A stretch of DNA of 64,000 nt, taken from NCBI GenBank assembly GCA_963676385.2, contig CAXXMM010000014.1:372001-436000 (forward strand), given 5' to 3'. The stretch comes from UBA1422 sp963676385. Lineage in GTDB: Bacteria > Bacillota > Clostridia > Peptostreptococcales > Anaerovoracaceae. Shown piece after piece: positions 25,319 through 34,588 of this stretch; position 1 is the first letter of the stretch; each line of letters begins with the position of its first letter. Below the pieces are notes generated by a model. That model was not told the origin of the DNA. It saw nothing but the letters and a program-made list of their open reading frames with translations, and did not search any database. The translations under genes and the position numbers were made by a program.

Positions 25319-28300
25319 ATGAAAACACACCAACCACAATGGACCGCAAAACAATTGGAAACCATTGAACTAAGAGAACAGAATATTCTAGTATCCGCCG
25401 CCGCCGGATCAGGAAAAACGGCGGTTTTGGTGGAAAGAATCAAGCAGCTGATTTTGCATGACAAAGTTTCCGTTGATCGAATTTTGGTGGTTACATTTAC
25501 CAAGGCTGCGGCTTCGGAAATGAAAGAAAAACTAATCAAGTCCTTGAACCAAGCAATTTCTGAGAATCCAAATAGGAGCGCCTTACTCCGAGAGCAACTG
25601 GAAAAAATTCCCCGAGCCAACATAAGTACTTTTCATTCTTTTGCACTGGAAGTGATTCGCCAATATTTCCACTTAATTGATTTGGATCCAGGATTTAAAG
25701 TCTGCGATGAGGCAGAATCACAGCTGATGAAGGCCGATGGGATGGATCAAGTATTTGACGATTATTTTTTGGATTCTTCTCCAGCTTTCCTCAATTATAT
25801 ACAACAGTATGGCAGTGCTAAGAATGAGGTTGAACTTAAAAAAAGTCTGGTTGACCTTTATAACAGACTGAGGAGCATACCAAACTCTTTTGCATGGCTA
25901 CAAATGGCAATTGAAAAATTAAACCTAACTACAGAAGAATTTCAAGCTTCCGATTTGATGGCATTTATAAAGAAATACGTATCGGAAAAAGTGGAGGAAG
26001 CCAAAATATGTGTCATAGGTGCACAGAATATTTTGGAAGAGCAGGGGCTAGAAAAGTTAGGGGAAAAATGCAAGATTGATTTGGAAAAAATCAATAAAAT
26101 CCAAAACAAAATGGACGAAGGCGACATTGAAAGTGGGGGACACTTCATCGCAACTTATAAAGGAGAAATCATTCGAGCCTCCAAAGAACAGGAACCCATA
26201 TATAACGAAATTAAAGATCAGGTAAAAGAATTACGGGATCGAGCAAAAAATATTTTCCGAAAGGAGTTGGCGCCAAAGTTTTTTTCATTCGCTATAGGCG
26301 AATACATTGATGATCTGAACCATACCTATTCAATCGGCAGTGTGATGGCGGAGATATTGATACATTTTCATGAAGTCTACGGAGGAATAAAACAGGAAAA
26401 AGCATTGCTGGATTTTAGTGATATTGAACACTACACCATTGAAATATTAAATAATCCGTTGGCAGCCCAAGAATACCGAGAAAAATTCCAGTACATCTTC
26501 ATTGATGAGTATCAGGACAGTAATTTGCTTCAAGAAAAGATTATAGAAGCCATTCAGCGGGATAACAATGTATTTATGGTTGGAGATATCAAACAAAGCA
26601 TCTATAAATTTCGACTTGCGGAGCCGGAAATTTTCTTAAAAAAGTATAATCGGTTTAAAAAACCGGAGACGCTTTTAAGTACAAAAATTGATTTAAATCA
26701 AAATTTTAGAAGTAAAAGTCCGATTATTCATGCAGTAAATGGTATTTTTTCCCAATTGATGCATTATGATGAAGATGCAGCATTGCACAGCGGCATACCT
26801 GATATGAATTATCCGGAAAACCCGGTGGAACTGTATATAGCAGATGGAACATCCTTCAATTGCGCCCCTCAAGAGTTGTTAGACGAAAATATTGAGTCGC
26901 TAAAATTAGTGGAATTGGAGGGGGTTGCGGCAGCAAAGATTATTCGTGAAGCGTTGGGGACACCAATTTATGATGTCAAGATAGGAAAAATCCGCCCCCT
27001 GAAAAAAAGAGATATAGTTATTCTGATGCATGGGGTAAAGCGGAGAGGAGAAATATTCTTTCAAGCATTGCAAAATGCCGGCGTCGAATCCTATTTTGAT
27101 GATCACAACGGATATTTTGATACCATAGAAATCACCTTGTTCTCTGACTTGCTTAGGGTAATTGATAATTTCAAGCAGGATGTCCCATTGTTAGGTGTAC
27201 TTCGCTCGCCGGTGTTTGGTTATGGGATTGATGAGTTGGTTGAGATTCGATGTGTGAGTTTAGGGTTGGCATTTTATCATGCCCTTAAAAACTATGGATC
27301 TGTCGGGAAAAATTCTAAATTGATTCATAAAACTCAAATGACTTTAGAAAAACTCAATCGATGGAAACAGGAATCCAGGTATACCCCCATTGATGAGTTT
27401 GCATGGGAGCTGATGAGAGAGACGGGATATTATGCCTATGTAGGTGCACTGCCGGGAGGTTCCTTACGCCAGGCAAACTTAAGAATATTTGTGGAGCGAA
27501 CCAAGGCTTTTCGGGAAAGTGGAGATGGTAGTATTTACGGTTTGCTACGATATATGAATGCGTTGGCAGAAAAAGAAGTGGAAACGGGACAGGCTAGCAT
27601 TGTTGGAGAAGATGACGATATTGTACGTATTATGACCATCCACAAAAGTAAAGGCTTGGAATTTCCCATGGTATTGGTGGCTTCTTTGGGGACACGGTTC
27701 GTTTTTGATAAAATGGATAAAAATGGTGTTATTCATAAGGATTTAGGGATTGGAATAACAAGAATTGATTCTGTGGAGAATTGGTATCGTCATACCATTA
27801 TGCAAAATGCCATTATGGCCAAAAAACGAAAGGAAGAATTAGATGAAGCTGTACGGGTGCTCTATGTTAGTTTTACTAGGGCAATGGATAAGTTGATTCT
27901 TCTTGGCAGTGTCACAAATTGGGAAAGGGATCGGTTAAAATACGAAACTGGCGCCAAGTCGGAATCAAACTATTTAGGAATGATTATTCCACATATTAGT
28001 GAGGCAAACATTCACGTATGTATTCAAAATAGGGATCAGTTAATGGGTCATATTAGTCAACAAAATCATCAAAACAGTACAATTATGGACTTGGTATGGG
28101 ATCCTAACATAACAAATAGCATAGGAGAACGTAGTGCGGATGTAAGAGAAATAATCGCAAATAGATTGTCCTATGCTTATCCAAACGAATTTGCGTTACA
28201 CACAAAATCCAAATATGCTGTTAGTGAAATAAATGGAAGGTATTCCGAAAAGATAGAAATCCACTCACCATCGTTTATTTCCGCAGCTCAATCCTTTTCT

Positions 28301-28774
28301 TCAGCGGAGATTGGAACCATTATACATAAGGTCATGGAACATATTGACCCCAAGAAATTCCACGATGCGCAATACTTACATGATTACATGAATGAATTAG
28401 TCAATAAGGAACTTTTGCTGCCGGAAGAGGCGGAGTTGGTTGATATATCTTCCATTATCACCTTAGCCAACAGTAATTTAGGTAGACGAATGGCTGCCGC
28501 GAAGGTAATCCACAGGGAGACACCCTTCAATATGTTGTATCCCATGAAAGGGGAGGAAGTGATGGTTCAGGGTGTCATCGATTGTTGGTTTGAGGAACAT
28601 GGTGAATTGATTCTGTTAGATTATAAAACCGGTAGAGTGGATGGGGAACAGAGAGAAAGATACCGGCAACAATTGATGCTATACAAAAAAGCTTTGGAGT
28701 TGAACCTTCAAAGGACGGTTGACGAAACATACTTGTATCTTTTTTCCCAGGGTAGGTTGTTGGAAATCAAATAA
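25319..28774 (+). CDS. addA: AddA subunit of the AddAB helicase-nuclease
   Basis: AddA is the UvrD-type helicase plus nuclease subunit that processes double-strand ends for RecA. The 1151 residues begin with the Q-motif/Walker A region 'WTAKQLETIELREQNILVSAAAGSGKTAVL' (P-loop at about residues 28-36). They continue with motif Ia 'VVTFTKAAASEMKEKL', Walker B 'IFIDEYQDSN', 'VGDIKQSIYKFRLAEP', 'IMTIHKSKGLEFPMV' and 'LYVSFTRAMDKLIL'. The C-terminal nuclease motif 'LILLDYKTGR' has its Asp and Lys, followed by 'RYRQQLMLYKKAL'. addB normally precedes addA, but here the upstream gene is divergent gpmI. The start has no ribosome site. Confidence 0.92.
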   Translation: MKTHQPQWTAKQLETIELREQNILVSAAAGSGKTAVLVERIKQLILHDKVSVDRILVVTFTKAAASEMKEKLIKSLNQAISENPNRSALLREQLEKIPRANISTFHSFALEVIRQYFHLIDLDPGFKVCDEAESQLMKADGMDQVFDDYFLDSSPAFLNYIQQYGSAKNEVELKKSLVDLYNRLRSIPNSFAWLQMAIEKLNLTTEEFQASDLMAFIKKYVSEKVEEAKICVIGAQNILEEQGLEKLGEKCKIDLEKINKIQNKMDEGDIESGGHFIATYKGEIIRASKEQEPIYNEIKDQVKELRDRAKNIFRKELAPKFFSFAIGEYIDDLNHTYSIGSVMAEILIHFHEVYGGIKQEKALLDFSDIEHYTIEILNNPLAAQEYREKFQYIFIDEYQDSNLLQEKIIEAIQRDNNVFMVGDIKQSIYKFRLAEPEIFLKKYNRFKKPETLLSTKIDLNQNFRSKSPIIHAVNGIFSQLMHYDEDAALHSGIPDMNYPENPVELYIADGTSFNCAPQELLDENIESLKLVELEGVAAAKIIREALGTPIYDVKIGKIRPLKKRDIVILMHGVKRRGEIFFQALQNAGVESYFDDHNGYFDTIEITLFSDLLRVIDNFKQDVPLLGVLRSPVFGYGIDELVEIRCVSLGLAFYHALKNYGSVGKNSKLIHKTQMTLEKLNRWKQESRYTPIDEFAWELMRETGYYAYVGALPGGSLRQANLRIFVERTKAFRESGDGSIYGLLRYMNALAEKEVETGQASIVGEDDDIVRIMTIHKSKGLEFPMVLVASLGTRFVFDKMDKNGVIHKDLGIGITRIDSVENWYRHTIMQNAIMAKKRKEELDEAVRVLYVSFTRAMDKLILLGSVTNWERDRLKYETGAKSESNYLGMIIPHISEANIHVCIQNRDQLMGHISQQNHQNSTIMDLVWDPNITNSIGERSADVREIIANRLSYAYPNEFALHTKSKYAVSEINGRYSEKIEIHSPSFISAAQSFSSAEIGTIIHKVMEHIDPKKFHDAQYLHDYMNELVNKELLLPEEAELVDISSIITLANSNLGRRMAAAKVIHRETPFNMLYPMKGEEVMVQGVIDCWFEEHGELILLDYKTGRVDGEQRERYRQQLMLYKKALELNLQRTVDETYLYLFSQGRLLEIK

Positions 28775-28784
28775 TCCCAATAAA

Positions 28785-28822
28785 GAAGCAGAGCAGTGAA
28801 ATTCACTGCTCTGCTTTTGTTT
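28785..28822. terminator. Bidirectional terminator between addA and gdhA
   Basis: AAGCAGAGCAGTGAA and TTCACTGCTCTGCTT form a near-perfect 15-bp inverted repeat with almost no loop, followed by TTGTTT on the + side and preceded by TAAAG; it separates two convergent genes. Confidence 0.8.
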
Positions 28823-28849
28823 CGGTAATTTTGAATGGTTAAGGGATTC

Positions 28850-30193
28850 TTAGAGAATACCCTGGGCCATCATAGCTTTGGCAACCTTCTTGAATCCAGC
28901 AATGTTTGCACCGGCAACATAGTTTCCGGGCATGCCATATTCTTTAGAAGATTCGTCGCAAGCCTTGAAGATGTTGGTCATGATTTGATCCAACTTGTTG
29001 TTAACTTCGTCGAAAGTCCATTCCAGTCTCTGGCTGTTCTGGGACATTTCCAAAGCGGAAACAGCTACACCACCGGCGTTAACTGCTTTTGCAGGTCCAA
29101 CAAGAACTTTGTTCGCAATCATGAAGGTGACAGCTTCGTTGGAGCAAGGCATGTTAGCGCCTTCAGCAACTGCGATACATCCATTGGCAACCAATTTCTT
29201 TGCATCGTCGATCAGAAGTTCGTTCTGAGTAGCGCAAGGGAGTGCTACGTCGCACTTAACATCCCAGATTCTGCCTTCGCCGGCAGGAATGAATTTTGCG
29301 CCCGGTTTCTGAGCGGCATATTCGGATACTCTAGCGTCATTGTTTGCTGTCTTGATTTTGATCCACATATCTGTGTCGATACCGTTGGCATCATAAACAT
29401 AACCCTTGGAGTCGGACAGAGTAACAACGGTTGCGCCATATTCTTGAGCCTTAACCGCAGCATACTGTGCAACGTTTCCAGCACCGGAGACAACAACAAT
29501 CTTGCCTTTGAAGTCTTTTCCGTTGGCCTTCAGCATTTCTCTTGTGTAGTAAACGGTACCAAAGCCGGTCGCTTCAGTTCTTGCAAGGGATCCGCCCCAA
29601 CCAATTCCTTTACCTGTGAGTACGCCTTCGAATTTGTTGGTCAGTCTCTTGTACTGTCCGAACATGAAGCCAATTTCTCTTCCGCCAACACCGATGTCGC
29701 CGGCAGGTACGTCAGTGTCAGCACCGATGTACTTGGACAGTTCTGTCATGAAAGCTTGGCAGAAACGCATGATTTCATTGTCAGACTTTCCTTTAGGATC
29801 AAAGTCGGAACCGCCTTTGCCGCCGCCGATGGGCAGACCGGTTAAGCTGTTCTTGAAGATTTGTTCAAATCCCAGGAACTTGATGATTCCCAGATATACG
29901 GATGGATGGAATCTGCAACCACCTTTGTAGGGGCCCAGTGCGCTGTTGAACTGTACTCTGAATCCTCTGTTGACCTGTGTTTTGCCTTTGTCGTCAATCC
30001 AAGCAACTCTGAACATGATTTGTCTTTCAGGCTCAATCAATCTTTCGATCAATCCTGATTCAACGTATTCAGGATGTGCAGCTAAAACCGGTTCCAATGA
30101 AGTAAGAACTTCTTCGATTGTTTGGTGGAATTCTACTTCACCTGGATTTCTTTTTTTCGCAATATCAATGTATTGCTGTGCAATTTTTGCCAT
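28850..30193 (-). CDS. gdhA: Glutamate dehydrogenase, NADP-type hexameric
   Basis: This enzyme interconverts 2-oxoglutarate plus ammonium and glutamate. The 447 residues show 'RGFRVQFNSALGPYKGGCRFH' (substrate Lys), the catalytic 'LPIGGGKGGSDFDPKGKSDNEIMRFCQAFM' with its Lys and Asp, 'GGREIGFMFGQYKRL', and the nucleotide fold 'VVSGAGNVAQYAAVKA' at about residues 235-250. Length and motifs match the GdhA class of about 450 residues. ATG 30193 is used because AAGGAGA stands ahead of it; a longer reading frame upstream is noise. It has its own promoter with a 50-base leader and ends at the shared hairpin. Clostridia use it for ammonia assimilation or amino-acid fermentation. Confidence 0.95.
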   Translation of the reverse strand: MAKIAQQYIDIAKKRNPGEVEFHQTIEEVLTSLEPVLAAHPEYVESGLIERLIEPERQIMFRVAWIDDKGKTQVNRGFRVQFNSALGPYKGGCRFHPSVYLGIIKFLGFEQIFKNSLTGLPIGGGKGGSDFDPKGKSDNEIMRFCQAFMTELSKYIGADTDVPAGDIGVGGREIGFMFGQYKRLTNKFEGVLTGKGIGWGGSLARTEATGFGTVYYTREMLKANGKDFKGKIVVVSGAGNVAQYAAVKAQEYGATVVTLSDSKGYVYDANGIDTDMWIKIKTANNDARVSEYAAQKPGAKFIPAGEGRIWDVKCDVALPCATQNELLIDDAKKLVANGCIAVAEGANMPCSNEAVTFMIANKVLVGPAKAVNAGGVAVSALEMSQNSQRLEWTFDEVNNKLDQIMTNIFKACDESSKEYGMPGNYVAGANIAGFKKVAKAMMAQGIL

Positions 30194-30249
30194 TTGTTTT
30201 CTCCTTTTTGAAATATATTGTTTATATATTAGCATTCTAGTACACAGCA

Positions 30250-30278
30250 AATATACCACCTTGTGAAATTATCGTCAA
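30250..30278 (-). promoter_or_regulatory. Promoter of gdhA
   Basis: On the minus strand TTGACG (30278-30273), 17 bases, and TATATT (30255-30250). The predicted leader is about 50 bases and contains the AAGGAGA site. Confidence 0.6.
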
Positions 30279-30338
30279 TACGTATCATCATTAAAACATA
30301 TGGATATGACTAATGTTGTAATTTTCAGAAAAGTGTGA

Positions 30339-30347
30339 TGCTATAAT
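30339..30347 (+). promoter_or_regulatory. Upstream extended -10 promoter of mgtE
   Basis: TGC followed by TATAAT (30342-30347). It lies about 90 bases before the mgtE start and 62 bases before a second -10. Confidence 0.4.
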
Positions 30348-30379
30348 GGGAAGTTGTATAGATTCTATTCATGTTCATC

Positions 30380-30409
30380 TTGCGCTTGGTTTCCCACATA
30401 AGGTATAAT
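30380..30409 (+). promoter_or_regulatory. Proximal promoter of mgtE
   Basis: TTGCGC (30380-30385), 18 bases, TATAAT (30404-30409). The leader is about 20 bases and holds the AAAGGAGGAG ribosome site. Confidence 0.5.
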
Positions 30410-30437
30410 GAATGACTAGAGGAAAGGAGGAGTTGTC

Positions 30438-31814
30438 ATGGAAGAACGAAAAACATTTGACGAAGCTCTGGAAGATATACTTGAATTAGTAAAAGAGAAA
30501 AAATATAAACGGACCAGAGAAATGCTCCTCACTTTAAATGAAGCTGACATTGCCGAAATATTGGAAGAAATTCTTGAAGAAATAGGGATGGATGCAGCGT
30601 TGGTTGTGTTTCGAATGTTGCCAAAAGATGTCTCTGCAGATGTCTTTTCCAGATTGCCATCTGAAGAACAACTGGAATTAATCAATAGTATCACCCATAG
30701 GGAGCTGACCGTCATTATTGATGAATTGGATTTTGATGATAAGATTGACGTTCTTGAAGAGCTGCCGGCAAATCTAGTGGACAAAATATTAGAAAAAACC
30801 CCCAAGGATGAAAGACGAAAAATCAACACCTTCCTTAATTATCCGGACAATTGTGCCGGTACCCTGATGACACCGGACTATATCAGTCTTCAAAAAGAAA
30901 TGACTGTGGGAGATGCCCTTTCCTATATTAAGAAAGAGGGTATGGATAGCGAGACGATTTACACCTGTTATGTAAAGGATCGAGGCCGAAAACTAATTGG
31001 GATTCTATCCCTGCGTTCCCTGGTCATATCAGACACAAATACATTAATCTCTGATATGATGGAAGAAGATTTCATTTCAGTAAACGTCTATGACGATCAG
31101 GAAGAAGTGTCGGATACTTTTAGAAAGTATGGGTTTTTGGCTATTCCGGTTGTGGATAATGAAAAACGATTGGTGGGCATCATCACTGTGGATGATATTT
31201 TGGATGTTATTGAAGAAGAAACAACGGAAGATATGTCACGTATGGCCGGCGTTATGGATACCCCCGACGCCAGATACCTAAGCACCAGCGTTTGGCAACA
31301 TGTAAAAAGCAGATTGCCATGGCTTATCTTCCTTACAATGTCGTATATGATTACAAGTTTAATTATCCAGCATTTTGAGGATGCACTTTCTAAGATTATT
31401 ACTTTAGTTGCATATATGCCATTGCTAATGGGCACAGGCGGAAACTCAGGGGCACAAGCATCAACCTTGATTATTCGTGGTATGGCCTTGGGTGATGTGG
31501 AATTAAAAGACGTAGGACGTGTGCTATGGAAAGAATTTAGAATCAGTATTTTGGTTGGATCCATGCTTGCACTGTTTAATTTTGCAAAAGTGTTACTTAT
31601 TGACGGCAATTCTTGGATTATTGCATTAACTGTATCTCTGGCCATGCTGATTATTGTAATTTTTGCAAAAGTAGTCGGTAGTACGTTGCCCATTGCAGCA
31701 AAAAAATGTGGCATTGACCCTGCCTTAATGGCTAATCCGGTGATTGCTTCCATTACGGATATGTTCTCTGCCACAATCTATCTGCTATTAGCTACAATTA
31801 TGTTAGGAATTTAA
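30438..31814 (+). CDS. mgtE: MgtE-type magnesium channel
   Basis: A dimeric Mg2+ channel of 458 residues. The N-terminal superhelical domain (about 1-130) contains repeated 'LNEADIAEILEEI' and 'LPSEEQLELINSI' units. Two CBS domains (about 140-265) include 'LMTPDYISLQKEMTVGDALSYI' and 'FRKYGFLAIPVVDNEKRLVGIITVDDILDVI'. The five-helix pore begins near residue 290 with 'RLPWLIFLTMSYMITSLII' and has the conserved 'PLLMGTGGNSGAQASTLIIRGMALGD'. CBS and N domains close the pore when Mg2+ is bound. A strong AGGAGG site precedes the start. Two -10 elements lie upstream; I saw no clear M-box riboswitch. nnrD follows after 4 bases. Confidence 0.94.
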   Translation: MEERKTFDEALEDILELVKEKKYKRTREMLLTLNEADIAEILEEILEEIGMDAALVVFRMLPKDVSADVFSRLPSEEQLELINSITHRELTVIIDELDFDDKIDVLEELPANLVDKILEKTPKDERRKINTFLNYPDNCAGTLMTPDYISLQKEMTVGDALSYIKKEGMDSETIYTCYVKDRGRKLIGILSLRSLVISDTNTLISDMMEEDFISVNVYDDQEEVSDTFRKYGFLAIPVVDNEKRLVGIITVDDILDVIEEETTEDMSRMAGVMDTPDARYLSTSVWQHVKSRLPWLIFLTMSYMITSLIIQHFEDALSKIITLVAYMPLLMGTGGNSGAQASTLIIRGMALGDVELKDVGRVLWKEFRISILVGSMLALFNFAKVLLIDGNSWIIALTVSLAMLIIVIFAKVVGSTLPIAAKKCGIDPALMANPVIASITDMFSATIYLLLATIMLGI

Positions 31815-31818
31815 TACA

Positions 31819-32664
31819 ATGGATGAAATCAAAGAATTAGATGTAAAAAAAAATATTGGCATACGAAACCGGGAAAGTCATAAGGGAAACTATGGGAAGG
31901 TTCTTCTTGTGGCAGGCTCTCTGACCATGGCAGGGGCTGCCTGTTTGGCTGGTCACGGTGCGTATAGAGCCGGAGCAGGTTTGGTTACCTGTTATGTCCC
32001 GGAAAAATTATATCCGGTTTTGCAGGTTGCTTTGCCAGAATCCATTTGTGCTTCTCGAGGACTCGGCAAGTTGGATTATCACTTATATGATTCCATTGTC
32101 TTTGGTCCGGGAATTGGTACACAACTGGAAAACGGCAAACTTCTCCAGGAGATTTTATCCAATTATTCTGGTTCATTGATTATTGATGCAGATGGGCTGA
32201 ACTGTATTGTCCAATATAATCTTTATCCGTCAATATTGGACACCAGTGCCCGTGTAGTGATTACACCTCACCCCGGTGAAGCAAAACGTTTGATGGGGAA
32301 GACCTTAATAGAAGATAGAAAATCCTTTGCTATTTCTATGGCTCAAACCCTTGGGGTGACAGTGGTCTTGAAAGGAGCAGATACATTAGTAACGGGGATT
32401 CTTCCTGATGGAAAAATCCTAACAAGGCAAAATCCAACGGGGAATCCCGGAATGGCTACTGCTGGTTCCGGGGATGTTCTTTCTGGAATCATCGGTGCTT
32501 TTTTGGCTAAAGGGATGCAACCCTTTGATGCAGCGACCACTGGCGTGTATATCCATGGAGCTGCCGGCGACTTAGCGGCTATGGAATTGGGAGAAACGGG
32601 AATGACCGCCACAGATATTTACAAATATCTCCCATTTGCCATCAAAAATATTATTGGAAGATAA
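31819..32664 (+). CDS. nnrD: ADP/ATP-dependent NAD(P)H-hydrate dehydratase
   Basis: This enzyme repairs hydrated NAD(P)H using ADP or ATP. The 281 residues form the ribokinase-like YjeF C-terminal domain: 'HKGNYGKVLLVAGSLTMAGAACLAGHGAYRAGAGLVT' (about 17-53), 'VFGPGIGT', 'LIIDADGLN', 'VITPHPGEAKRLMG', and the ATP/phosphate loop 'NPTGNPGMATAGSGDVLSGIIGAFLA' (about 210-235). The N-terminal epimerase (NnrE) domain often fused to it is absent. It is packed between mgtE (4-base gap) and the transketolase genes (27-base gap). Confidence 0.9.
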   Translation: MDEIKELDVKKNIGIRNRESHKGNYGKVLLVAGSLTMAGAACLAGHGAYRAGAGLVTCYVPEKLYPVLQVALPESICASRGLGKLDYHLYDSIVFGPGIGTQLENGKLLQEILSNYSGSLIIDADGLNCIVQYNLYPSILDTSARVVITPHPGEAKRLMGKTLIEDRKSFAISMAQTLGVTVVLKGADTLVTGILPDGKILTRQNPTGNPGMATAGSGDVLSGIIGAFLAKGMQPFDAATTGVYIHGAAGDLAAMELGETGMTATDIYKYLPFAIKNIIGR

Positions 32665-32691
32665 CGTTTCACTGTGATTGAGGAGGAAATA

Positions 32692-33510
32692 ATGGATTAT
32701 ACCAATCTATGCCAAACTGCCGAAAAGATTCGGCGTAGTATTATAAAAGAAATTTATCAAGCAGGTTCCGGCCATCCGGGCGGATCTCTGTCTGCAACTG
32801 ACATGATGACAGTATTGTATTTTCATGCCATGAATATTGATTCGAAGAATCCCAATTTATGGGATCGAGATAAGTTTGTCCTCTCAAAAGGACATGCGGC
32901 GCCGGTTCTATATGCCACGTTGGCCCAAAAAGGTTTTATCTCTATAGAGGAACTTTCCACGCTTCGGAAAATTGGTAGCAAATTACAAGGTCATCCGGAC
33001 ATGCGCAAGGTTCCGGGAGTAGAAATGTCTACCGGTTCACTTGGACAAGGTTTTTCGGCCTCAATTGGAATGGCTTTGGCCAACCGATTAGATCATAATC
33101 CTGGTAGAATTTATGTTATGCTTGGAGATGGAGAACTGCAGGAAGGAATTGTATGGGAGGCAGCCATGGCGGCAGGCCATTACAAGTTGGATCAGTTAAC
33201 TGCTTTTGTTGATTGGAATGGATTGCAGATTGATGGAAAAAACGACGACATTATGACGGTAAAACCAATTGGAGAGAAATTTGCCGCATTTGGTTGGCAT
33301 GTGCTGGAAATTGATGGACATCAGATTCCAGAGATTGTTGAAGCTATCGAAAAGGCAAAAGAATTTAAAGGAAAACCTACTGTGATTGTAGCGCGAACCC
33401 ACAAAGGAAGAGGTGTGTCTTACATGGAAGATTGTGCCGATTGGCATGGTAAGGCACCAAGTATGGAAGAGGCAACAAAAGCAATGTCAGAATTGGGAGG
33501 TGAAATGTAA
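32692..33510 (+). CDS. Transketolase, N-terminal subunit
   Basis: The thiamine-diphosphate-binding half of a split transketolase of the pentose phosphate pathway. The 272 residues show 'AGSGHPGGSLSATDMMTVLYFHAM' (about 23-46), 'DKFVLSKGHAAPVLYA', 'GSLGQGFSASIGMALA' and the ThDP motif 'VMLGDGELQEGIVWEAAMAAGHY' (GDG at about 144-146) closing with 'FVDWNGLQIDG'. ATG 32692 is used because GAGGAGG precedes it. Stop and next start overlap (TAATG), ensuring equal synthesis of the two halves. Confidence 0.93.
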   Translation: MDYTNLCQTAEKIRRSIIKEIYQAGSGHPGGSLSATDMMTVLYFHAMNIDSKNPNLWDRDKFVLSKGHAAPVLYATLAQKGFISIEELSTLRKIGSKLQGHPDMRKVPGVEMSTGSLGQGFSASIGMALANRLDHNPGRIYVMLGDGELQEGIVWEAAMAAGHYKLDQLTAFVDWNGLQIDGKNDDIMTVKPIGEKFAAFGWHVLEIDGHQIPEIVEAIEKAKEFKGKPTVIVARTHKGRGVSYMEDCADWHGKAPSMEEATKAMSELGGEM

Positions 33511-34445
33511 TGGCAGATAAGATGGCAACTCGGGATGCATACGGAAAAGCACTGATCAAACTGGGTGCAATGTATCCTCAATTGGTGGTGCTGGACGCGG
33601 ATTTGTCCGGATCTACAAAAACAAAAGAATTTGCTAAAGAATTTCCCGGAAGATTCTTCAACATGGGAATCGCCGAACAAAACTTGTATGGAACCTCCGC
33701 GGGGATGGCAATTTCAGGTAAAATTGTTTGTGCCAGTACCTTTGCAATGTTCGCCGCAGGGAGGGCGTTTGAAATTATTCGAAATTCCATTGGATATACC
33801 CGTGCCAATGTGAAAATTTGCGCCACGCATGCAGGAATTACCGTTGGGGAGGATGGGGCCAGTCATCAAACCATTGAAGATATTGCCTTGATGCGAACTA
33901 TCCCGGGGATGGTCGTAGTGAGTCCGTCCGATGGTATTTCTACAATAAAGCTAATGGAGCAGGTTGTGGCATTCAACGGTCCATGTTACGTTCGGCTGGG
34001 ACGGTCTGCAGTTCCGGTGAATTACCAGGAAACCGATCAAGTGGTTCTGGGCAAAGCCAATGTCCTACGTCAAGGGGAAGATGTGACAATAGTTGCCACA
34101 GGAATTATGGTCTACGAAGCCCTTCTGGCTGCTGAAATCCTAGGGAATGAAGGGATTTCTACCCGAATCATAGATATGCATACGATTAAACCTTTAGATG
34201 GTGAAGTTTTATTATCTGCAGCAAAAGAAACAAAAGCCATCGTTACGGCAGAAGAGCATTCTGTTATTGGTGGGTTAGGCGGTGCGGTTGCCGAGTTCCT
34301 ATCACAAAAGATGCCAACCAAAATGGCATTTGTAGGCCAGAAGGACATTTTTGGGGAATCTGGAAAACCGGATGAATTAAAGAAAAAATATGGGATGACA
34401 GGAGATGACATTGTCGAGGCTGTAAAGAAATTATTAAATAAATAA
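33510..34445 (+). CDS. Transketolase, C-terminal subunit
   Basis: The partner half of the split transketolase, with the pyrimidine-binding and C-terminal domains. The 311 residues include 'DADLSGSTKTKEFAKEFPGRFFNMGIAEQNLYGTSAGMA' (catalytic Glu of 'IAEQN' near residue 56), 'VKICATHAGITVGEDGASHQTIEDIALMRTIPGM', and the C-terminal 'IIDMHTIKPLD' and 'TAEEHSVIGGLGGAVAEFL'. Its start overlaps the stop of the N-terminal subunit. A hairpin terminator lies 50 bases downstream. Confidence 0.93.
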   Translation: MADKMATRDAYGKALIKLGAMYPQLVVLDADLSGSTKTKEFAKEFPGRFFNMGIAEQNLYGTSAGMAISGKIVCASTFAMFAAGRAFEIIRNSIGYTRANVKICATHAGITVGEDGASHQTIEDIALMRTIPGMVVVSPSDGISTIKLMEQVVAFNGPCYVRLGRSAVPVNYQETDQVVLGKANVLRQGEDVTIVATGIMVYEALLAAEILGNEGISTRIIDMHTIKPLDGEVLLSAAKETKAIVTAEEHSVIGGLGGAVAEFLSQKMPTKMAFVGQKDIFGESGKPDELKKKYGMTGDDIVEAVKKLLNK

Positions 34446-34494
34446 ATGCTAGCGAATCCACATGGGATTGTTGTCAAGTGCACACAGCTTTTCT

Positions 34495-34530
34495 ATAGAA
34501 GGAAGATTTAATTGCTTCCTTCTATTTTAT
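34495..34530 (+). terminator. Terminator after the transketolase genes
   Basis: ATAGAAGGAAG, a 9-base loop and CTTCCTTCTAT, a perfect 11-bp stem, followed by TTTTATT. Confidence 0.8.
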
Positions 34531-34558
34531 TGACAGGCGCAAGTATTTAATGTAAAAT
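34530..34558 (+). promoter_or_regulatory. Promoter of the TadZ-like gene
   Basis: Perfect -35 TTGACA (34530-34535), 17 bases ending in TGT, and TAAAAT (34553-34558); the gene starts 31 bases later behind GGAGGAAG. Confidence 0.65.
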
Positions 34559-34588
34559 ATGTAAATAAATAACATATTTGGAGGAAGA

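Noticed and set aside
28835..29845. Long open frame on the + strand opposite gdhA
   Set aside because: It is the complement of the glutamate dehydrogenase gene; it has no ribosome site, no family resemblance and arises from codon bias of the real gene.
30194..30437. Possible Mg2+ (M-box) riboswitch before mgtE
   Set aside because: The space before mgtE also holds the gdhA promoter, and the two mgtE -10 elements leave leaders of only about 20 or 85 bases, too short for an M-box; no matching stem pattern was seen.
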